From: Mnemiopsis leidyi
Lineage: Eukaryota; Ctenophora; Tentaculata; Lobata; Bolinopsidae
DNA length: 42,836 nt
NCBI GenBank assembly: GCA_000226015.1
Contig: JH154101.1
Location: 273,075-315,910, forward strand
Direction: 5' to 3'
Shown: positions 34,639-42,836 of the stretch, one piece after another
Numbering within the stretch: the stretch's first letter is position 1
Layout: each line of letters opens with the position of its first letter
The notes under the pieces: generated by a model
The model's database searches: none
What the model was told of the DNA's origin: nothing
The model's input: the letters and a program-made list of their open reading frames with translations, nothing else
Position numbers and translations under genes: made by a program

Positions 34639-37600
34639 ATGGGTCGAAGCAAATCCAAGAAGGTTTACTCTACTAGTGAAGATATCCAGATATGTGACGC
34701 AGTCAACACCTTTGCCGGAGATTTTGATCAGATGGGCACGATCCAGGAAGTTAGCACTGAAAACTGTGGGGGATTCTCCAACGTTGGGCTTTTCTCAAGT
34801 ACCGGAGTATACTCGGTAACCCTGGGAGACGGCCAGTGTGTGGAGATCAACGAGAGCGCTCTGAAGCAGAGTAGTCGCAGAGCTGACAAATTCACCTGCA
34901 TGCTGAACGGGGTAAAACACAAACTGAGGCTGAACCAAATACAACCTTGTGTTACTAATTATTCCCAGTCTTGTGAAGTCTCTGGAGATGTTTCTGGAGA
35001 GATATTGAGGGTAAGATCCGCTACTCCTGGTCAGGCCACCGGTGTGATCGACTGCACTGCAGATCAGTTCCAATCAATGTCCCTGAGTACTCGGCCATCG
35101 CCCATCACGTTCTATCCCTACTATAAAATTAAGATCGGCGACTCAGTCAAAGTTCTTCCTTTCCATATCGTTTCTGCTGGCAAGGCTTCCCGAAGATTCT
35201 TCAGATTTAGGTACGACGGTAAGACCATTACCGTCAGGAAGTCGCATATCCGCCCTGTAACCAAGCAATACAAAGTAATTCTCGACGGTAGGGTAACTGA
35301 CATTGGCTGCAATCACATTCAACCCTACGGAGATAATGCTTATCTGATCACCCACAACGGTGTTGAAAGAATTGTCGGTTCAGCCTCCGTTCATTCAGGA
35401 GTACAGGACGGCGCAGAACTAATTACTGATGATGAGGATGGTATTGTAAAACAGCCTCTGTTCCCCAGCAAGAACCGATCATCTGCAGTTGAGGAAGATG
35501 AGACAACTGGACGAAGGTTTGGACTGATCAAAAGATACACTAAAACCAAACGAGGCAAGAGGGTCAGGAAAGTTCCTCGACGTAAAAAGAGTGGCCGAAA
35601 AGACCTTAAGATCTATGATGTAAGCTTCTGTCTCTGCTACCAGATCATCCTTAACGGGGCCCATATTGTGATTCCCCAGCACAGGATCAAGCAATCCAAG
35701 AGACATGCTGGATATCTCAGATTCCGATACAACAAGATGGTCTACTACATCACCCCTCAAACCATCACACAAGCATTCTATGCTCCAGTGGTGGGATATT
35801 ACAGCATCGTCATTGACGAGAAGGTTGTCGTTGTCAGTGGACGAGAAATGGAAAAGCACGCCGAAAAGGAGGACACATACATAATCAGGTACAACAACGA
35901 TACCTACGAAGTTAACTCCACTGCAATAAGCTTCTTGGGAGAGTACGTTTTGGAGCCAGACCGAGAAGTGCTGACTGACGAGGGAGAATCCACAGCTGTC
36001 TCCTCTGAGGAATCCGATACCACCGACTCTGATGCATCCGTCTCTGGCAGGGATGAGATAATGGAGGATGCCAACATCTACACCACCCGAACCTTTGTTA
36101 TCAGAAGGAAGACGATTGCTACTTGCTACAGGATCAGACTGAACGGATCAGAGTTGGTGGTACCTGTGAGCCAAGTCAGCAACTGCAAGACGAGGTCAGG
36201 CATGCTGAGGATCACCTACTACAACAAGACTTACTTTATCTCGCAAGATGACATTGAGCTGCAATACGAAACTGAAGTTACTGGTTTCTACTCTGTCACC
36301 ATCAACGGAAACCCTGTCATCCTTACTGGAGATGACATTGAAGACAGTCCATCGGACGGAACCTACATCTGTTACTACAAGAACTCCCGGTATGTCTTGG
36401 CCCAGACCCAGATCATGTATCTCGGAGACTACCCCGTCATCCAAGCTCCCAACTACGTCGAAACCGAGGTTGAGAGCTCCGAGGAATCTGATGCGCAGAC
36501 TGGTCATGGAGATGATGATGTTTCCGAAGAAGAGCCTCAGATGTGTATCTTCGTGAACGAGAAGCCCAACATGGACATGACTCTTCCAGAGCCAACTCAA
36601 GGATCCGTCATGGGGTGGAAGGTATACATTGACGGACGGTTCTACACTGTTCCCGCTAACCGTCTGAAACAGCTGAGGAATGCTCCTGGCTTCATGGAAA
36701 TCATCGTCAACCGCAAGTTGTACCACGTCTCAATTGAGAACATCCAACCAATCATGCTGCCCACAGTGTACTTCATCACCATCCAAAATAGACCAATTCT
36801 GGTCCCCGCCAAGGATGTTCGAAGACATCCGACAGAGGAAGGCTTCGTTATCGTCAAGTACCGTGGACAGGACTACGTCATCGCCGTGGGAGAGCTGAAG
36901 TTGGCTGATGGTAGCTCTGTAAACTACGAGGACATCCCCATGGATCAAGAGTATATCATCACTAGGACAACCAAAACGACAAAACGAATTCGAAGGAAAA
37001 AGAGGAGGTCAGGCGACTTCGCCAGGTCTTGCTCACCTCTCTGTGATAAAGTAAGGATTGGATCTGGATCTGACACCGAAAGTCATGGTGTTAACCCAGC
37101 TGGGTTCTCTGCCATGGCCCAAATCGCTAACGGAATGGCACCGCAGGTTCCATTCGCTTACGGATCAAGCCACGTTGTAGCGCCAGGTGGAGTCGTTATG
37201 GGACAGGGAGGATTTGGACACGCTGTTGTAGGACGTCCAAGTTCTGCTGCGGGCATGGCCCATGTAGGAATCACCATCGACCAGGGATATGGTGTCGGTG
37301 GTGGTTCTAGTGGAGTCTCTTCCAGTAGAAAAGTCAATTCTGGCGGACAGGTCATCTCTGGGGGATACAGCTCGACCGGAGGGCAGGTTATCTCCGGAGG
37401 TCACGTTTCAGGAGGGGGCCATGGCACTTCTACCGTTACATTCGCTACTGGTGGTGGAAGTGGAGCTATTATGGGATCATCATCCGGAGGACAAAGTGTC
37501 ATGATGGGATCATCATCCGGAGGACAAAGTGTCATGATGGGATCAACATCCGGAGGACAAAGTGTCATGATGGGAGGTCAACACACAATCCACGGCGGAA

Positions 37601-37737
37601 ACCAGACGATGGTTGGCGGACAGCAGACTATTGTTGGTGGATCGCAGAGCATGATGATCGGAGGTCACCAGACCATCACCAAGAAAAGCAAACATCGTAG
37701 AAGTTCCTCTACCTCGTCCAGTAGTAGCAGCAACTAA
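34639..37737 (+). CDS. Protein with four two-part beta-rich modules and a Gly/Ser tail
   Basis: The 1032-residue frame has no intron. The start is ATG 34,639 (MGRSKSKK); the frame extends slightly upstream without an ATG. Four modules of about 95-100 residues begin near 162, 334, 497 and 660. Each has two halves of about 45: an A half like YQIILNGAHIVIPQHRIKQ with YxxKxYYI, and a B half like YYSIVIDEKVVVV with TYIIRYNNDTYEV. An earlier degenerate pair may lie at 50-105. Linkers alternate between acidic stretches (ESSEESD) and basic ones (KRIRRKKRR). Residues 808-1032 are Gly/Ser-rich, with three SSGGQSVMMG repeats (about 945-977) and a basic, poly-Ser end. No signal peptide or membrane segment. 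I do not recognise the module; a structural or nuclear scaffold role is speculation. Confidence 0.88.
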   Translation: MGRSKSKKVYSTSEDIQICDAVNTFAGDFDQMGTIQEVSTENCGGFSNVGLFSSTGVYSVTLGDGQCVEINESALKQSSRRADKFTCMLNGVKHKLRLNQIQPCVTNYSQSCEVSGDVSGEILRVRSATPGQATGVIDCTADQFQSMSLSTRPSPITFYPYYKIKIGDSVKVLPFHIVSAGKASRRFFRFRYDGKTITVRKSHIRPVTKQYKVILDGRVTDIGCNHIQPYGDNAYLITHNGVERIVGSASVHSGVQDGAELITDDEDGIVKQPLFPSKNRSSAVEEDETTGRRFGLIKRYTKTKRGKRVRKVPRRKKSGRKDLKIYDVSFCLCYQIILNGAHIVIPQHRIKQSKRHAGYLRFRYNKMVYYITPQTITQAFYAPVVGYYSIVIDEKVVVVSGREMEKHAEKEDTYIIRYNNDTYEVNSTAISFLGEYVLEPDREVLTDEGESTAVSSEESDTTDSDASVSGRDEIMEDANIYTTRTFVIRRKTIATCYRIRLNGSELVVPVSQVSNCKTRSGMLRITYYNKTYFISQDDIELQYETEVTGFYSVTINGNPVILTGDDIEDSPSDGTYICYYKNSRYVLAQTQIMYLGDYPVIQAPNYVETEVESSEESDAQTGHGDDDVSEEEPQMCIFVNEKPNMDMTLPEPTQGSVMGWKVYIDGRFYTVPANRLKQLRNAPGFMEIIVNRKLYHVSIENIQPIMLPTVYFITIQNRPILVPAKDVRRHPTEEGFVIVKYRGQDYVIAVGELKLADGSSVNYEDIPMDQEYIITRTTKTTKRIRRKKRRSGDFARSCSPLCDKVRIGSGSDTESHGVNPAGFSAMAQIANGMAPQVPFAYGSSHVVAPGGVVMGQGGFGHAVVGRPSSAAGMAHVGITIDQGYGVGGGSSGVSSSRKVNSGGQVISGGYSSTGGQVISGGHVSGGGHGTSTVTFATGGGSGAIMGSSSGGQSVMMGSSSGGQSVMMGSTSGGQSVMMGGQHTIHGGNQTMVGGQQTIVGGSQSMMIGGHQTITKKSKHRRSSSTSSSSSSN
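37470..37575 (+). repeat. In-frame 33-bp coding repeat
   Basis: ATGATGGGATCATCATCCGG followed by AGGACAAAGTGTC is repeated three times with almost no change, encoding MMGSSSGGQSV units. Near-identity at synonymous positions suggests recent expansion. Confidence 0.9.
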
Positions 37738-37985
37738 GTGAAACCCCAAAGAAGTTTGAAGTAACTCGGTGATAAGATAATGGCGTTTGCATTGATCGGA
37801 ATTCTAAAGACGTTGTTTTGTTTAATGGACTTGAAGCATTTTGATAGGTTGTGTCGATTGGGGGTACTGTAGTTTTATAGATTGCTTAAATATTTCCTTT
37901 AGAGTTTAGTTGCTAAGATCTGAATATTTTTTAGCTTTAGATCTTAAGCGGGGCTATGTGTAAGATTAATATCGCCTTCCACTTA

Positions 37986-37991
37986 AATAAA
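37986..37991 (+). terminator. Polyadenylation signal AATAAA
   Basis: AATAAA lies 249 bases after the stop of the four-module protein gene in AT-rich sequence, followed by a T-rich stretch. It is the first canonical signal downstream. Confidence 0.6.
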
Positions 37992-38744
37992 ACAATGTAA
38001 ATTTTATACTTAATCTTAGTTACCAACTTATAACTGATTGTTTCATTTCCTTTAATGTAATCCCTTCACCACAAAATATAGTTTAGTCCAGTATTGACAG
38101 TGACATGAGTCATTAGGTCACTATTAATAAAGTCGTCGAGTGGGTAGTGGCTGTTGAAGGATCTTCATTAGTTAACCAGATTGTTGGTAAGCAGATACTA
38201 CTTGGCTTGTCAGCAGGGGTCTGCTTGACAACATCACCGTGCGCTTGTTGCTAGGAAACGATCCAAGAGTCACTGAAAGACCGTCTCTCACGTGGTTTGA
38301 GGATTGGCGTTGCTATGTGTTAATGTTCAACTAATACTCTAATAATATATCGCTTCATTTGGTCATGTGGTTAGCTCTCACTGGCTAGATACAGCTTTGA
38401 AGCTTTAAAGAAGAGCCGATCATCTCAAGTCAAAAAGTTGCATTCGATTTAACTGCCTTTTATAGATAGCTTGAAGTAAAAAACATATTTGGATTGTCTA
38501 AAAAGAGAAAACATGTCACATTAATTGAATTGATTAGAATATACAAGATTTAAGATTATCAGATAAACACAAATATGTTAAATACAAGTTGCAACAAATA
38601 ACAAATATTAAACAAATATCACAAAATATCTTCATCCAAAGTGTCCGATCTCCAGATCTGCTGGTCGTGATGACCCAGATAGACAGACACTAAGAACACC
38701 TACCGCAACTACCAAGTACCAAATCCTGCTGAAAACTGTGAAGT
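37992..38744. other. Space between convergent genes
   Basis: No exon was recognised. The GLIS gene ends at 38,745 on the minus strand, so both 3' untranslated regions should fall here. No clear minus-strand AATAAA was seen near 38,500-38,740. Confidence 0.4.
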
Positions 38745-41700
38745 TTAGCCATGAGAGCCATATCCGAGGAGGTCCCATGCTTTTACCACCCTCCCGGTGA
38801 GGCACTTCAAGCTGCAGCCACAAGAGGGAGGTCTCCGGAGGTGCTTCCTGCATCGAGCACGTCTTTGGGGGAGGTCCTGGTCTACAGTGACCAACTCTGA
38901 GAAGCGGTCCTCATCTCGGAAAGCTATGTCAGCCAGGGGGTCCTCAACAGAGTGGGGAGGTCTTTGTGGAGGCCGAGAAGCTTGAAGCTCTGAGTTTACA
39001 ACCTGCAGCCAGTTCTTAAGTTCATCTCCCTAGTTTGGTCACTTAACTTGAAGGTATCTCACACGTCAAACTTCCTTCTATATCTTCTCTGCGATGATCC
39101 ATCTTCCTTTTGCTGCTCTTACCTATTTAGAGCCCGCGACTTCTGAACAACGTTCAAATGTATCTTCATCAATTGTGAATTTTGATAGCTCGATAGAGCT
39201 GTCTTCAATCCGAAGATGAATCAACTAGCGGTTTGTACTGGGTTGAGGTGGTCGGAGTAGGGTTCCTCACCCTCCAGCAGAGCACAAAGTGATCTTGAGG
39301 GATCTATCAGACCACCAACGTCAAAATGCGTTATCTGAGGTTAATTTTATTGTCAGCTCTCTGAAAATTTGATCAACATTGGTAACCGTTTCAGTGTTAA
39401 CCGTTTAACTATTGTGGTCAGGATGATAGATTATGTACTAGCATAAATGACTAGCAAATAACCAGGAGACAGGAACCTTACCTTTTCGAATGCTGGAGGG
39501 TTCATGGTGTTCATAAACTGAGAGCTGTACATGTAACTCGATTCGTACATCCCGCCCAAGGAAGCCATGTTCGGATATCCGGCATCAAAGTAGAATGAGC
39601 CTGATGAGATGGGATTATTGTTTGTCCAGGTGTATGATATGCAATGGATCTTAACTGTGTTATAAACGTCGAATTTATTGCGAATCCCGGTTACTATGAG
39701 TAATCTTAATTGGCATTTGGCTGAGTGTCGGATGTTAAACCCACCTGAATCTGCTTTGAAGGGTCTTGTCTCAAAGGGAACTAAAGGTTGCTGGTTTTCT
39801 GTCATCCAACATTGACTCTCTTCTCTTTTCTCGACTGGCGTTGTCTAGAAATACACGATGGTCAACCAAATAAGTTATGCTCAATCAAAAATGAATGCAA
39901 AATACTTCATAAATTTTATATTCGAACCTTTAACTTAAATGATTAACGATAGAAGAAATCGCCTCTTGAAGCTATTGTTCTTATTTGATCAATTCAAAAA
40001 AGGATTAAATGATACCTTTTTGCTAACAGTGCATTCTTTAGTGGAGTGAGCTTTGGAATGTTTCCTTAGAGATGATGGGTCTGTGTAGCGCTTCAAACAA
40101 CCCGGTACTTGACAAGCGTACGGTTTCTGAAAAAGGGATTCTTCATCATTTATCAACGGGAAAAGTATGTTTCAATCGGATTAAGGGATTATGGCTTAAT
40201 GCGTTTGATTTGACGTCTTGATTTCCCATTTGAGGGCATGATTCCTTAAAGGTTAGTGAATTACCAGAATGGCAGAATAACTGGGTAGAGGAAGAGCGTC
40301 TCGGTGGCTGTTAAGTTTGAAAGGTGCTAACCGTATCTTGATGAGTTCGAAGATGTTTGGCTCTATCGGAAGAGTTACTGAAGCTCTTCATACAACCAGG
40401 CTGCGTACACAAGTATGGTCTCTCTCCCGTGTGTGACCTCAAATGTATCTTTAAGTTCTCAAGCCGGCTGAATGCTTTTGGACAGCCCATGTACTGAAAT
40501 GATGTGGTGGTCAAAAAATGGTATCCGGATATTCTGTCACAGCTAAAGGTTCTGTGTACATTGACTTTGTAAATTTGCCCTTAAGTTTTAAAATTCTAAT
40601 AAGCTAATCTCATAACCACGAATCTTTTTACAAACCCAAAATCTTGCGTTCTTGGGCATACCTCATGAGTATCGTTTTGGCTTAATCTATTGGGTCTGTC
40701 CATGGCTCTGTGTAAAATCTTCAAATAAATGACTTAATCGATTGGCTATCTTACTAGCTACTTTTTTACTGTTTTTACTAATTGTCATTACCGTGATCAT
40801 TCCACCTCACAAGCATTGCTTCAAGACGGGACAACGGTGTTCATATTGTTTTCACACCCTGCTCCTTCATCAAGCTATTAATTGTCTCGTAAACTGGTTG
40901 ATGACGTGGTAATGGAGATATGGGTGGTGCTTGATTGTATAATGAGGATATAATGATCTGCACGAGCCTTACTTAATACTTATAGGACTAGGGGTAGGTA
41001 CTTATGGAGTCAAGACTTAAAAACACGTGATCTGACTTTCGTTGTGGTGACATATGAAAACCGGTTGACGGGTGCGTCAATTTTGTTAGGCCATTATTGA
41101 TTTCAAATGAACCTTAGATTATCGTTCATGCGCACTATCTAAGCAAATTTACGTCCTCAACCCTGATGATGATATCCCTAAAACTCCATGCTGTATTTTA
41201 CAACAAATTATGCTTCCGAAAAAATTGCTACCAACTATTTTTTATCTCATGATCAGTACTAGTAGGTACATCATAATTACATTGGTTCAGATTGATTCTA
41301 ATTTTCGGGAGCAGCCAGTTCACCATGCATACTATACAATGTTCAACCAATACATTTGCAGGCAGTAATTTTAAGTCAATTTAAGAATGTCTTGACCTAA
41401 TCAAATTTATTACAGCAAGGTGTCTGTGTATGATTTTCTACAAACAATCATATTAGAAAACAATTTAACTGTCCAGATTTGTCGCCAACAGAAATCCCGT
41501 CCAATCACCAATATCCAACAAAAATTGTGTGCTATGATGGACCTTTGGAATGGTGAGAATGAACAATACTCAAATACAACTTACTAATCGACTTAATTCC
41601 GTAGAGAAAATTATCGGAAGATTTACAAGCTCTAGTTTTGTAATAACTGGCATCATTATACATAAAACGTAAACTGGTAGAAAAGCAATTTCTGTTGCGT

Positions 41701-42439
41701 CTGAAGCATCGATAATATCGACACTAAAACGCACAACAAGACAGAAATCCGAGTAAGGCGTACAATTGCAATATCCATATAATTGTCAACATTAGCTTCT
41801 CATTTCTCAATCAATATCAACCCATAGTTGAAAGTTGAAACTATCTACCACAAAGTTGATACATCTACCACAAAGTTGATACATCAACCACAAAGTTGAA
41901 ATATCGACTAAAAAGTTGAAATATCAATCACAAAGTTGAAATATCAACCACAAAGTTGAAATATCAACCACAAAGTTGACTCACCGTACACTTGTTGGGC
42001 TTTTCCCCGCTGTGAACCCTCATGTGTATCAGCAGCTTGTACCTAGCATTGAAAGGTTTTGTCCTCCGACAACAGTTAGCCCAATAGCAGGTAAACTCGT
42101 CCCCTTTTTTCTGATCAACATGAACCTGGGAAACTAGATTAGTATAAAGATCTGAGGTGCAATCTGCTGGTGTGATAAAATCAACAACCTATCAGCCATC
42201 ACATCGACTGATGGAAAAGTGTTCGAACAGTTCAGTCCAATGAAAAATTTTCTTCTTAAATGTCCTGGAGAAAGACCGGTCTTAAACCAAGTTACCTTCT
42301 CTATGTGCCGGACAAACTGCTCCTGGGAGCTAAATGGTCTCTCACACCCAGTCCACCTACAGCGGAACTTCTCTCCGTTGTTGAACCGCTTGTTACAGGG
42401 CTGATCTTCTATGTAAGTGCTGCTGTCTGCTTCTGTTAT
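38745..42439 (-). CDS. GLIS-family Kruppel-like zinc-finger transcription factor (5' end not found)
   Basis: Minus-strand exons, 5' to 3': 42439-42296, 42125-41985, 40493-40332, 40126-40016, 39844-39745, 39600-39482, 38987-38745 (stop at 38,745-38,747). All have GT-AG borders with matching phases, giving about 336 residues. Five C2H2 fingers: F1 [20 protein letters not shown]2 [20 protein letters not shown] then [14 protein letters not shown]3 [20 protein letters not shown]4 [21 protein letters not shown]5 [29 protein letters not shown] with RTHQDTKPYAC marks GLIS rather than Gli or Zic. Residues after F5 are few (about 165) compared with vertebrate GLIS tails; the last exon has Pro-rich, acidic and then very basic segments. 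The finger set is certain; the last exon is less so. It acts as a nuclear DNA-binding regulator. N-terminal exons were not seen up to the window end. Confidence 0.88.
41822..41984. repeat. 20-bp minisatellite at a GLIS splice donor
   Basis: CACAAAGTTGAAATATCAAC units repeat about eight times and run directly into the donor of the second finger exon (GTGAGT, minus strand, 41,984-41,979). The first complete unit starts within the donor itself. Confidence 0.9.
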
Positions 42440-42836
42440 CTGGAGAGTTTAACTTATCATACTCAATCTCGGATTTTGATCCAGTTTTAGGACCCTACAT
42501 CATCGCTCACCTTGTATGCATAACTCTTGTAGTAAATCTAAAATATAATCTCTAAGAAGTGGAACTTCCAGTTTCGGAGCCAGCCATGAAAATCTTGGCG
42601 GTTGATGAGACGAGAGGCAAGACACAATGCTTAATCAAATAGTTATTCAGGGAGCTGGGTGTGTCGTATAATCTGGGATAATCTGGGATAATATTATCCC
42701 AGCAATTCATTCCGTCGAAGGATATCACAATTGGTACACAAGCATGAACGCATGAGATCTAACCGTCAAACCACTTAAATGAACCCTCATGAACCAGATG
42801 AAAACATTGTGCCAGTCTGAGGGGATGCAGTTGACA
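42440..42836. other. Upstream of the first GLIS exon seen; palindrome
   Basis: No further minus-strand exon was recognised. ATAATCTGGG is repeated and leads into a perfect 20-bp palindrome, CTGGGATAATATTATCCCAG (42,683-42,702). Earlier GLIS exons and the promoter probably lie beyond the window. Confidence 0.5.

Noticed and set aside
34728..37749. Numerous minus-strand and alternate-frame open frames
   Set aside because: Shadows of the 1032-codon gene; none has motifs of its own and all lie within its high-quality coding frame.

Overview
The window is nuclear DNA of an invertebrate animal. The evidence is split genes with GT-AG introns, a GLIS-type zinc-finger transcription factor, a secreted protein combining C-type lectin-like, Ig, von Willebrand D and C8 modules, LINE debris, and introns full of minisatellites. 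I cannot name the phylum from sequence alone. All products and families below were assigned by reading motifs; no search was run.

Layout. 1-1.9 kb is repeat-rich non-coding DNA. A lone minus-strand exon lies at 1926-2111. A plus-strand type-2 malate/L-lactate dehydrogenase gene (2637-6567, N-terminal exons not found) carries two tandem versions of one exon. From 7 to 13.5 kb a plus-strand coiled-coil gene, with stop codons in two exons, is interleaved with a LINE fragment, a foldback-like inverted repeat and two copies of a minus-strand, intronless, single-pass membrane protein gene. Copy 1 is intact and copy 2 is frameshifted. Both copies keep a TATA box and a pair of CACGTG palindromes. 13.6-18.8 kb holds nothing I recognise.

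From 18,812 to 28,599 a 23-exon gene can be assembled with every intron phase closing (1130 residues, signal peptide to stop). A gap at 28.6-31.65 kb follows. Next come two plus-strand genes with uninterrupted reading frames: a NERD-like nuclease plus superfamily-1 helicase protein with a one-base frameshift (31,659-34,069), and a 1032-residue protein with four copies of an unfamiliar two-part beta-rich module and a Gly/Ser-rich tail (34,639-37,737). Tail to tail with it, a minus-strand GLIS gene (38,745-42,439, 5' end not found) encodes all five zinc fingers.

The genes do not form an obvious pathway. The most distinctive observations are the tandem repeats that lie against splice sites at eight or so exon borders, the duplicated dehydrogenase exon, the duplicated membrane-protein gene with its TQTD and DLSDLPPLV motifs, and the four-module protein.
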